This document shows positions 24,879 to 33,042 of a DNA stretch of 64,000 bases, piece after piece. This DNA comes from an uncultured Bacilli bacterium (GTDB taxonomy: Bacteria > Bacillota_I > Bacilli_A > RF39 > UBA660), in assembly GCA_934097105.1 (NCBI GenBank), contig CAKONI010000002.1, forward strand, positions 1 through 64,000, written 5' to 3'. A model generated the notes under the pieces. That model was not told where the DNA came from, made no database searches, and was given only the letters and a program-made list of their open reading frames with translations. The position numbers and the translations under genes are program-made. Each line of letters opens with the position of its first letter. Within the stretch, counting starts at the first letter, position 1.

Positions 24879-24914
24879 AGTACTAAGTTTTATAAAATTA
24901 TATTACTTAGTACT
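24879..24914. repeat. Palindromic element, copy 1 of 3
   Basis: AGTACTAAGT (24879-24888) and its complement ACTTAGTACT (24905-24914). The same arms, with ATATTACTTAGTACT kept on the right side, recur at 26147 and 44824. All three lie just 3' of minus-strand genes, so it may act as a terminator. Confidence 0.8.
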
Positions 24915-24924
24915 TGTTTTTTAG

Positions 24925-25617
24925 TTATTGTATATTAAAGAAATTATCTATACCTACTGCTCCGTCATAGTAATAGTTTATAATTTCAGCACATAGTTTT
25001 AGATTTTCTTTATTTATTTTATTATTTTGTTTGTATTCTGTTAGTATTCGATTGAATAAAATATCATAATAGAATATTATTGAACCATATTTTGAATTTA
25101 TTAGTACATTTACTAGTGAATCTATTTTTGCTTTTATATCATCTTCTAAATTTGATAGTAAGTAATCATTGATATTTACTGTTTCTCCACTTATTTTAGC
25201 GGTATCTCCTAGTATTTCTGATAGTTTTTTTTGTAGTGGTAGTTTTTCATTTTTTATATCGTCCATTAGGTAGTTTTTATATTGTAATGTTTTTTCTACA
25301 GTATATTGGGAAATTTCTTTTTCTTTGTTTTCAATATTTTTTGGAATTGTGTCTCCCACTACGAAGTCTTTGTCTTCTGTTTTGTTAAATTCTAATATTT
25401 CTTCATTTTTAATATCAATTAGAGCCCAATATTCAGGTTTTATGCTTTCTTCTTTGCTCCATATATTATCTGTGTCTTTTGTTAGTGCTACTCCAATATA
25501 TAATTTTTCTTGTTCTACTCTTAACATTGGATATAATGGAATGTAGTTTTCCAATCCTTTTTTTTCTTTTTCTTTGTTTACAATGCTTAAATATTTGTCT
25601 AAGTTTAAATCATTCAT
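24925..25617 (-). CDS. Unknown protein encoded with ECF sigma factor
   Basis: A 230-residue acidic, mostly helical protein with no clear membrane segment. The first ~85 residues have a beta-like part (LYIGVALTKD, EYWALIDIKNEEILEFNKTE) and the remainder is helical. I do not recognise a family. It overlaps the ECF sigma gene by 8 bases, the position normally held by an anti-sigma factor. It lacks the transmembrane helix of common anti-sigma factors, so a soluble regulator is possible. Followed by palindrome copy 1. Confidence 0.6.
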   Translation of the reverse strand: MNDLNLDKYLSIVNKEKEKKGLENYIPLYPMLRVEQEKLYIGVALTKDTDNIWSKEESIKPEYWALIDIKNEEILEFNKTEDKDFVVGDTIPKNIENKEKEISQYTVEKTLQYKNYLMDDIKNEKLPLQKKLSEILGDTAKISGETVNINDYLLSNLEDDIKAKIDSLVNVLINSKYGSIIFYYDILFNRILTEYKQNNKINKENLKLCAEIINYYYDGAVGIDNFFNIQ

Positions 25618-26083
25618 AATATCTCTCCTTTATTTTTTTTCTTGCATTATATAAATAATATTTTATATTTGCTTCTTTAGTATTTAGTTTTATACTAATT
25701 TCTTTTATTGAAAGGTCGTTTATGTAATATAATTTAAATGATTCTTGTTCTTTGGATGTTAAGCCAATGTCATTTAGATTGTTTATAATTTCTTTATATA
25801 TAATTTTATCGATCATTTCTACTTCATAACTTGATTGAAATTGCTCTTCAAATCTTATATTATTTTTTTCTTTAATATAGTTTTTTGCTTTGGTGCACCA
25901 TAAATTATAAGCAATTTTCCATATTAAATTTTCTAATTTTTCTACTTTTATATCTTTGTTTAAATATTCAAATATTGATAAAAATACATTATTAGTTAGA
26001 TCTTCAGCATCTTCTTTATTGTTTGTTTTTTTTAATGACCAATTATATATTTTGTAATAATATTCATCATAAATTTTATCCAT
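25610..26083 (-). CDS. ECF-type RNA polymerase sigma factor
   Basis: A 157-residue sigma-70 family protein. Region 2 (residues ~5-70) has NNKEDAEDLTNNVFLSIFEY, close to the consensus D-EDAEDL-Q-VFL. Region 4 (~100-155) has a helix-turn-helix, NDLSIKEISIKLNTKEANIK. It lacks region 3, as in the ECF group. It should direct a small regulon in response to an extracytoplasmic or other signal, with the overlapping downstream gene as a likely regulator. Its targets are not evident, though large surface-protein genes surround it. Confidence 0.85.
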   Translation of the reverse strand: MDKIYDEYYYKIYNWSLKKTNNKEDAEDLTNNVFLSIFEYLNKDIKVEKLENLIWKIAYNLWCTKAKNYIKEKNNIRFEEQFQSSYEVEMIDKIIYKEIINNLNDIGLTSKEQESFKLYYINDLSIKEISIKLNTKEANIKYYLYNARKKIKERYYE

Positions 26084-26146
26084 AAATACCGCCTTTCACT
26101 TATATAGTAATTTTTTTTAGAAAATGGTTAGTTATTATTTTATAAA

Positions 26147-26180
26147 AGTACTAAGTATTGAAATTATATTACTTAGTACT
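26147..26180. repeat. Palindromic element, copy 2 of 3
   Basis: AAAGTACTAAGTA and TACTTAGTACTTT form 13-base arms (core arms 26147-26156 and 26171-26180), directly 3' of the surface protein gene 26193-28796. Confidence 0.8.
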
Positions 26181-26192
26181 TTATATTTTATT

Positions 26193-28796
26193 TTATGAAA
26201 GGGTAAATTTCTTGGCGAAAGAAGGGTTGGATTCATAAATGGTTTCTGAGGCTCCGTAAAGTCTTTCACCCGTATTAGAAAGTGTGCCTGTTTTTTTAGG
26301 TATGCTTATAGTCCATGATAATGCTTCTGTATTTTCTCCGGCACCTTTGAACATATTATACATATTTGTTACACTTGAAGTATCCCAGCGTGATAAATCT
26401 AAATTAAATGTTTCGGCTTCATAGGAACCTGCATAGGCAAACATTTGAACCATACTTGTTACTTTTGAGGTGTCCCAACCATCTAAAATTAAGTTAAAGT
26501 CGGTGGAGTAAGCACCAGCAAAAGCGAACATACCACCCATGTTTGTTACATTTGATGTATCCCAGCGTGACAAATCTAAGTTAAAAGTTGTTATATTTTT
26601 ACCCACGTAACTAAACATTCCAGACATATCTGTTACCTTTGATGTATTCCAGTTTGATATATTTCCTAAAGTCCAAGTTTTGGAATTTTGTCCTATGCTA
26701 TCAAACATATGCATCATATTTGTTACATTTGAGGTATCCCATGAAGATAAATCACCAACATTCCAAGTGCTTGCATTTGCTCCTGCATTGTAGAACATAT
26801 TACTTATGTCTGTTACTTTTGATGTATTTAAATTAGACAAGTTTAATTTAAATGATAAAACATTTTTTCCTGCATTGTAGAACATGTAACTCATGTCTGT
26901 TACATTTGATGTATCTAAGTTAGTGAAATCACCTTTTTCCATATTAGTGAAGCCATCGAACCAATATGCTGTAGAAGTAGGTTTTATTGTTCTTCCTATT
27001 TCTACGCTTTTTACATTTATGCGTTCATTTTTCCATATTACTGGACTACTATTAAATGTATATGGATTATCATTATCCATTGCAACATATTTATTAGTGA
27101 CTGCTCCGTGTTTTGATATGTTGGCACTTCTATCTTTTAGTTGTTCATTTATTATTAATGTTCCATCATTATATAGTGTTGTCATTTCATTTACTAATTT
27201 TACTGTACATGTTGTATTACTTGTTACATTGTTTAATGTTAAAATTTTGTTATTATAAGTTCCTGTTTGATTGTTTGTACAATTAACATAAGCACTTGTG
27301 TAGTCTTCTCCGATTGGTGTTATATTGAAAGCTGTGTTTGTATTATAATCAATTGTCTTAGAAGCAGTTTCAACTGTACCATTTTGTACTACTACACTTA
27401 CTGTAACTGTTTCTTTTACAGTTATTTGTTGTGTTATTTCTATATTGCCTGTACATGTTATTTTTACACTTGTTACATCTTTTGTTAGTGGTGTATTTGG
27501 TGAGAATGTACATGTACCATTTTCTATTTCTTCTTTTATATTTAATGTATTTTTACTGTTATCATTATATGTTGCTTCTACTTCCATACCAGTTGGATCA
27601 AATGTTTCTCCTTCTTGGTATATTGTTTTTGTCGCTGGTGTTTTTGCTGTTATTCCTGTTATGTATTTATTTACTACAGTTATGTTTTGATCTACACTTT
27701 TTCCGCTACAAGTAATTGTTACTTTTGTATCATTCTTTGAAAGTTCTCCATTTGGATTAATTGTACATTTATTATTACTTACTTCTTCACTTACGTTTTT
27801 ATCTACTGTAGTTCCATCACTATATTTATAAGTGATAACCATTCCATCACTATTAAACCTTTCTCCTTCGATGTATTCTTTCTTTGTTGCCTCAGTTTTT
27901 ATACTTATATTTTCTAGCGTTACTTCTTTTGCATTTACTGTAACACTAACACTAGTTTGATCATTTCCACATTTAACTATTACTTTATCAGTTCCTACTG
28001 TTAATTGATCTGGAACAAATTTACAAATATCTTTAGTGACGTCTAATTCTTCTGTTAGTTCATTATTGTATTTTACTTTTATCTTCATTCCTGTTGGATC
28101 GAAGTATTCTCCGTCTTCATATATACCTTTATTAGGTTTGCTTGTTATTTCTGTTATTTCTTCGATTGTTTTTTCGCTTACTTTAATAGATTGGGTAGCA
28201 AATACACCTTCACAGGTAATTCTTATTTGTGTTGTATCTTTTTCTATTTTGCTTGGTGAGAATGTACAACCTTTTCCATCTTGGATTTCTGCTGAATCTC
28301 CTGTATTATATGTTACTTTTAACTTCATTCCTGTTGGGTCAAAAGTTTCTCCTTCGATGTATTCTGTTTTTGTTGGCATTGTGGTTATATCTAGATTTGT
28401 TGGTATTTTGTTTGTTGGTGCTTCTGCTTTGATAGGAGCAGCCCATGACCATGAACTGTTATGGTAACCACCATTTTCATCGAACCAATAAAGTGCTACG
28501 GCAAACTTGTATGTTTCTCCTCTATTTAAGCCGTCATAAACTTTATATCCTGCTCCTCCTTTAGGTCTTAGAATCATTGCTTGGTTGTCTTTATAAGCCC
28601 AATTTGCATTTAAGACTATAATACCACATTTTTCGTATTTACAACTGGCTAAATCATATTCTACTTTTATTTGTGTACTTAGCATGTTTGTTGCTTTTGT
28701 TATTTTTGGTAATTCATCTTCTGCATGGACATTTAGCATGAAACCAAATCCTAAAAACATTATAAATAATGCTAAAATCAAATTTTTCTTTTTCAT
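26193..28796 (-). CDS. Large exported protein with Big_3-like and DUF285 repeats
   Basis: An 867-residue exported protein: signal peptide (1-25), a domain shared with the protein at 33043-35139 (ATNMLSTQIKVEYDLASC, WFDENGGYHNSSW), then four bacterial Ig-like (Big_3-type) repeats of ~80 residues, each with TKTEYIEGETFDPTGMK-like sequence and a C-x-F/C-x-I cysteine pattern. Residues ~620-840 are DUF285/BspA-like repeats (W-TSNVT-M--MF), common in Mycoplasma and gut surface proteins. No sortase motif or C-terminal helix; it ends FAKKFTLS, much like the 44879-47548 protein (SFTLS). Likely an adhesin. Function not established. Confidence 0.8.
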   Translation of the reverse strand: MKKKNLILALFIMFLGFGFMLNVHAEDELPKITKATNMLSTQIKVEYDLASCKYEKCGIIVLNANWAYKDNQAMILRPKGGAGYKVYDGLNRGETYKFAVALYWFDENGGYHNSSWSWAAPIKAEAPTNKIPTNLDITTMPTKTEYIEGETFDPTGMKLKVTYNTGDSAEIQDGKGCTFSPSKIEKDTTQIRITCEGVFATQSIKVSEKTIEEITEITSKPNKGIYEDGEYFDPTGMKIKVKYNNELTEELDVTKDICKFVPDQLTVGTDKVIVKCGNDQTSVSVTVNAKEVTLENISIKTEATKKEYIEGERFNSDGMVITYKYSDGTTVDKNVSEEVSNNKCTINPNGELSKNDTKVTITCSGKSVDQNITVVNKYITGITAKTPATKTIYQEGETFDPTGMEVEATYNDNSKNTLNIKEEIENGTCTFSPNTPLTKDVTSVKITCTGNIEITQQITVKETVTVSVVVQNGTVETASKTIDYNTNTAFNITPIGEDYTSAYVNCTNNQTGTYNNKILTLNNVTSNTTCTVKLVNEMTTLYNDGTLIINEQLKDRSANISKHGAVTNKYVAMDNDNPYTFNSSPVIWKNERINVKSVEIGRTIKPTSTAYWFDGFTNMEKGDFTNLDTSNVTDMSYMFYNAGKNVLSFKLNLSNLNTSKVTDISNMFYNAGANASTWNVGDLSSWDTSNVTNMMHMFDSIGQNSKTWTLGNISNWNTSKVTDMSGMFSYVGKNITTFNLDLSRWDTSNVTNMGGMFAFAGAYSTDFNLILDGWDTSKVTSMVQMFAYAGSYEAETFNLDLSRWDTSSVTNMYNMFKGAGENTEALSWTISIPKKTGTLSNTGERLYGASETIYESNPSFAKKFTLS

Positions 28797-28900
28797 TTTT
28801 TCCTCTCCTTTTCATCTATCCTTATTTACGACAATTTTAACATATTTTTGACTTTTTTTGAATGTTTTTTCTGTTTTTATTTTTCATTTTACATTTTGTT

Positions 28901-28930
28901 TACATAAAGTTTTTTTTGTTTACCATACTA
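28901..28930 (+). promoter_or_regulatory. Sigma-G-like forespore promoter of the gerA operon
   Basis: TACATA (28901-28906), 17 bases, then CATACTA (28924-28930). The latter is a perfect match to the sigma-G -10 consensus, and germinant receptor operons are sigma-G controlled in Bacillus. The ATG is 19 bases downstream with an AAAGGTG site. Confidence 0.5.
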
Positions 28931-28949
28931 ATTATAAAGGTGTGATTAT

Positions 28950-30380
28950 ATGCTAGATAAACAAATTAAAATGATTAAGGATCATTATAAAAATTCTCCG
29001 GATATTGTTTTTAGAAAAATTGATATTAAAAGTAAGAAAATTGTATTTGTTTTTAATGATACTTTATGTAAAGGTGATAATATAAATGATTTTATTCTTA
29101 AGCCTCTTACTAATTTTGATAAGAAAATTACTAGAGACAATATTTTGAATCATTTGGAAAGTCAAATACCTGAGAGTAATATTGTTAGTATAAAAGATAA
29201 AGATGATCTTTTAATAAAAATTGGTTCTGGATTTACTGTTATTTTGTTTGAAAAGGAAAAGCCTTTTGCTGTTGAGACTAGAGATGTTTTGTCTAGAAAT
29301 ATTTCTGAGCCTTTGACTGAGCAGACTATAAGTGGTCCAAAAGATGCTTTTACTGAGAATTATAAAACTAATATTGGACTTATTAGGAAAAGAATTAAAA
29401 CTAGTAATTTGGTTTTAGAAGAGTTTGATGTTGGTAAGGAGACTGTTACTAAAGTTGGGATTTTCTACATGGATAATATTATTGAAAAGGATCTTTTGGA
29501 GGAAATTAAAAGCAGAATTAAGAGTATTAATATTGATGGTATTTTTGATAGTACTTATATTAGAGAAATTATTGAGGATAATCATAGTGTTTTTCCGACT
29601 ATTGAAACTAGTGAGAGGCCTGATACTACGGCGATGGCTCTTCTTGATGGAAAGGTTTGTATTTCTGTAGATGGTTCGCCTTATTTTCTTATTATTCCTA
29701 CTTTTTTTACTGATTTGTTTCATGCTAGTGAGGATAATTATCAGAATTATAAGAATGTTACTTTTACTAGATGTATTAGATTTCTTGCTTTTTTAATTGC
29801 GATTGTTCTTCCGGCTTTTTACATTGCTATTATTACATATAATCATGAAACTATTCCTGCTACTTTGCTTATTAATTTTGCTGCTCAGCGGGAGGGAGTT
29901 CCTTTTCCACCTATTATTGAGGCTCTTGGTCTTACTTTAGTTTTTGAAATTCTTCGTGAAAGTGATATTAGGATGCCTCATCTATCGGGTACTGCTATTT
30001 CTATACTTGGTGCAATTGTTCTTGGTGATGCAGCGGTTTCAGCGGGTATTGCTTCTCCGATTATGGTTATTGTTATTGCTCTTTCTGCTATTTCTTCTCT
30101 TATGTTTTCTCATATTGGGATGGTAAATGCGATAAGAGTTTGGAGAATTATATTTATGCTTTTTGCCACTTTAGCGGGCATTATTGGTGTTTTTTTAGCA
30201 GGATTTCTTCTTACTATTAATTTATCTTCTTTAAGTTCTATTAAAAAGCCTTATTTGTACCCTCTTATACCGCTTAATAAGAAGTTTTTGTTTAGTAGTT
30301 TAGGAAAGGATTCAATAAAAAAAGATAATAAGCGTATGCCTATTCTTACTGATAAAAATTATACAAGGAGCAAATTATGA
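28950..30380 (+). CDS. Spore germinant receptor subunit A (GerAA/GerKA family)
   Basis: A 476-residue subunit of the spore inner-membrane germinant receptor. The N-terminal soluble domain (~1-270) carries EPLTEQTISGPKDAFTENYK and RIKTSNLVLEEFDVGKETVT, hallmarks of GerA proteins. The C-terminal part has about five membrane segments with FAAQREGVPFPPIIEALGL and DIRMPHLSGTAISILGAIVL. It detects nutrients together with B and C subunits and triggers germination. It overlaps the C-subunit gene by 4 bases; the order is A-C-B. Ligand specificity cannot be read. Confidence 0.92.
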   Translation: MLDKQIKMIKDHYKNSPDIVFRKIDIKSKKIVFVFNDTLCKGDNINDFILKPLTNFDKKITRDNILNHLESQIPESNIVSIKDKDDLLIKIGSGFTVILFEKEKPFAVETRDVLSRNISEPLTEQTISGPKDAFTENYKTNIGLIRKRIKTSNLVLEEFDVGKETVTKVGIFYMDNIIEKDLLEEIKSRIKSINIDGIFDSTYIREIIEDNHSVFPTIETSERPDTTAMALLDGKVCISVDGSPYFLIIPTFFTDLFHASEDNYQNYKNVTFTRCIRFLAFLIAIVLPAFYIAIITYNHETIPATLLINFAAQREGVPFPPIIEALGLTLVFEILRESDIRMPHLSGTAISILGAIVLGDAAVSAGIASPIMVIVIALSAISSLMFSHIGMVNAIRVWRIIFMLFATLAGIIGVFLAGFLLTINLSSLSSIKKPYLYPLIPLNKKFLFSSLGKDSIKKDNKRMPILTDKNYTRSKL

Positions 30381-31498
30381 AAAAATTATTTTTATTTATT
30401 TTGTTAATACCTTTTATGACTGGATGTAGTTATATGGAACTTGAGGATCTTGCTATTGCTTCGGCGATTGGAATTGATTATGAGGATAATAGTTTTGTTC
30501 TTACTGCGCAAATTATGAATGTTACGACTGGTGAAACGGGCACGATGGAAGAAAATGCTCTTATTTATGAGGGAAGTGGTAAGACAGTTTCTGAGGCTGT
30601 TAGGGATTTTTCTGTTAAGTATCCTAAGAATATTTATTTTGGGCATTTGGAAGTTCTTGTTCTTAGTAAGGATATTATGGAAAATCATTTGGATGAAATT
30701 CTTGATTACTTTTTTAAGTCTCCGGAAACTAGGACTTCTGGATATATTTTAGTAAATGATAAGGATTCTGCTAGAAATACTTTAAATCCTAAGAATGAAA
30801 AAAAGGATTCTTTTCCGGCAGAAGATATTAAAAGTATTTTGATGGATTCTACTAAGAGGACTGGTACTGTTAAGGATATTACTTTGGAGGAGTTTGCTGT
30901 TGATTATTTGAAGAAAGGTTACTCCCCTATTTTTCCTATTATAAATATTAGAGATAAAAAAGGTATGACTACTAGCAAGATTGAACTTTATAATATGGCT
31001 GTTTTAAATGATGATAGAAAACTTGTAAGTCTTGATAAGAAAAGTTCTATTGCTTATAATACTTTGAAAGAAAATTATACTGATATATCTATAATATCTA
31101 CATATAAAGGGCATTCTTTGGGTCCTATTATTTATCATCCTAAGTCTAAAGTGAAACTTAAACTTTCTAATAACGAAATTAATGTTAATATTAAAATAAG
31201 GGCTGAGTCTATTATTTCTAATGCTAATGGTATTGATCAAACTAAGGATAAGATGCATAGGATTCTTGAGGAAAATATTGAGAAATCTCTTGGTTCTTAC
31301 GTGGATTCTTTAATTAATTTTTGTAAGGAAAATAATGCTGATGTTTTGGGGCTTAGGAATATGATTTATAAAAATTATAATAGTGATTATAAGAATTATA
31401 AAGATAAGAATATATATGAAATGGCTAATTTTAAGAAGGATATTAAGATAAGAATATATAGGTATGGAAATACTAATCAAGGAGGTAAAAGTAAATGA
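30377..31498 (+). CDS. Spore germinant receptor subunit C lipoprotein (GerAC/GerKC family)
   Basis: A 373-residue lipoprotein, lipobox FMTGC at residue ~17, followed by the GerAC start YMELEDLAIASAIGIDYEDN. The middle has the typical SFPAEDIKSILMDSTKRTGT, and the C-terminal domain shows KIRAESIISNANG and LEENIEKSLGSYVDSLINFC. It should sit on the outer face of the spore inner membrane as part of the germinant receptor. It overlaps both neighbours (30377-30380 and 31495-31498) by 4 bases. Confidence 0.9.
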   Translation: MKKLFLFILLIPFMTGCSYMELEDLAIASAIGIDYEDNSFVLTAQIMNVTTGETGTMEENALIYEGSGKTVSEAVRDFSVKYPKNIYFGHLEVLVLSKDIMENHLDEILDYFFKSPETRTSGYILVNDKDSARNTLNPKNEKKDSFPAEDIKSILMDSTKRTGTVKDITLEEFAVDYLKKGYSPIFPIINIRDKKGMTTSKIELYNMAVLNDDRKLVSLDKKSSIAYNTLKENYTDISIISTYKGHSLGPIIYHPKSKVKLKLSNNEINVNIKIRAESIISNANGIDQTKDKMHRILEENIEKSLGSYVDSLINFCKENNADVLGLRNMIYKNYNSDYKNYKDKNIYEMANFKKDIKIRIYRYGNTNQGGKSK

Positions 31499-32586
31499 AT
31501 GGGAAGATAAGTTCTGGGGAAATGATGGTTTTATCTATTTGTTTTATTACCGCTTTGTTTCCTGGTATTACTAATAATTTGATTTTATCTATTTCTAAGA
31601 ATTCTTCTTTATTATCTATTGGGTTAGCAATTCTTGTAGGATTAATTCCTATTTTTATGATAGTTTTTATTAGTAAAAGATTGGATACTAGTTTATTTGA
31701 TTTTTTGAGGGAAAAGTTTGGTTTTTTTGGTAATTTTCTTAATGTATTTTTGATAGTTATGGCCTTTATTACTTTGTCAATTAGTTCTTGGCTTTTTGTA
31801 GATTTTTTGATTAGTCAATTTTTAACTAGAAATTCATATTATTCTGTGTCTATATTTATTTCTTTAATTGTTAGTTATTGTGTTTGTAAGGATTTTGAGA
31901 CTTTATCTAGGACTGCTTTTGTTTTATTTTTAATTTCTGTCATTACTATTCTTATTTCTTGGATATGTCTTTCGGGCTATGTTGAACTTGATAATTTTAA
32001 ACCTTTTATAGATGTTCCTTATAAAAATATTATGAATAGTGGTTTTATTATTTTAACTTTTTTAAGTGCTCCGCTTATATATATGATTGATTTAAGGAAT
32101 AAGGTTCAAAACAAAAAAGGTTTTGAGAGGAAACTTGTACTTAGTTCTTTGATATCGGCATTTTTACTTTTTGGATTTATATTTTTAATAATCGGAATAT
32201 ACGGAATTGACTTATCATCAATGTTTATATATCCAATATACTCTCTATTTAAAAAAATCGAAATATTAGGGTTTATTGAAAGAATTGAGAATATTTCTAC
32301 TTTAGTACTTATAATACCATTTTTTAATATGTTTTGTTATTTGATTTATTATATGAAAGAAAATATTTTGAAGTTTTTTGAAAATAAAGAGAAAAAGATA
32401 AATAAAAAGAAAGAAAGGTTTTTGATATGCTTTCTTTCAGTAGTGATTCCTGTTAATGCAATATATTTTTTTACTAACTATAATTTGAATACTTTAATAG
32501 ATATATGTCCTTATATTTTTAGTACTTTATTTATAGTTATTATAATAATTTTTATACGGTGCTTGTTTATTAAAAAGAGTAAGTAG
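31495..32586 (+). CDS. Spore germinant receptor subunit B (GerAB/GerKB family)
   Basis: A 363-residue membrane protein of the amino acid/polyamine/organocation transporter-like fold with ~10 hydrophobic segments, beginning KISSGEMMVLSICFITALFP as GerAB proteins do. In this family it is thought to bind the germinant. Last gene of the A-C-B operon. It ends one base before the convergent holin-like gene. Confidence 0.88.
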   Translation: MNGKISSGEMMVLSICFITALFPGITNNLILSISKNSSLLSIGLAILVGLIPIFMIVFISKRLDTSLFDFLREKFGFFGNFLNVFLIVMAFITLSISSWLFVDFLISQFLTRNSYYSVSIFISLIVSYCVCKDFETLSRTAFVLFLISVITILISWICLSGYVELDNFKPFIDVPYKNIMNSGFIILTFLSAPLIYMIDLRNKVQNKKGFERKLVLSSLISAFLLFGFIFLIIGIYGIDLSSMFIYPIYSLFKKIEILGFIERIENISTLVLIIPFFNMFCYLIYYMKENILKFFENKEKKINKKKERFLICFLSVVIPVNAIYFFTNYNLNTLIDICPYIFSTLFIVIIIIFIRCLFIKKSK

Positions 32587-32889
32587 TTATTTAAGAGGAA
32601 TTTGATTTATTTCTTTTATGATGTCTTCGGCTATGTTGGAACAGTTGAAACTTTTTAGGAAGTTGTAGAGTTCTAAAACGTCTTCTTTTTCGTCCATACT
32701 AATATAACCATTTCTTCTTGCGGACATATATCTTTCTATAATATGTAATTTTAGATTTAGGCATGCTTGTTTTTCTAGTGTGTCTATTTTTTTTAGATAT
32801 TTTCTAAAGTTCCTATAAAGATGAGTTATTACGGTCACTAATAGGGAAAATAGTATTTCTATCCAGTATGTAATTATAAAATTTAACAT
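32587..32889 (-). CDS. Small membrane protein, phage holin-like
   Basis: A 100-residue protein with one N-terminal transmembrane helix (~8-24), then a basic segment and a helical cytosolic part. The part EKQACLNLKLHIIERYMSAR, then RNGYISMDEKEDVLELYNFL, recalls phage holin-associated proteins (LR--II--Y-----GY-----E-I--LY--YH-L). It may be a domesticated phage gene, but no other phage gene is near. Confidence is moderate on coding, low on function. Confidence 0.55.
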   Translation of the reverse strand: MLNFIITYWIEILFSLLVTVITHLYRNFRKYLKKIDTLEKQACLNLKLHIIERYMSARRNGYISMDEKEDVLELYNFLKSFNCSNIAEDIIKEINQIPLK

Positions 32890-32960
32890 ATTATCACCTG
32901 ATATATATTATTAGAGTAAATGTTTTTTGTATATAATAGGTATCTATTTTTTAAGAAAAA

Positions 32961-32985
32961 ATAAAAAAGATAGAATACTCTATCT
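32961..32985 (-). terminator. Terminator of the 33043-35139 gene
   Basis: AGATAGA (32968-32974), loop ATAC, TCTATCT (32979-32985), followed on the minus strand by a T-rich run. Confidence 0.8.
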
Positions 32986-33042
32986 AATTTACAATATATG
33001 AATAACTTATTATTATAGTAATTATCATATAAATTAATTATT

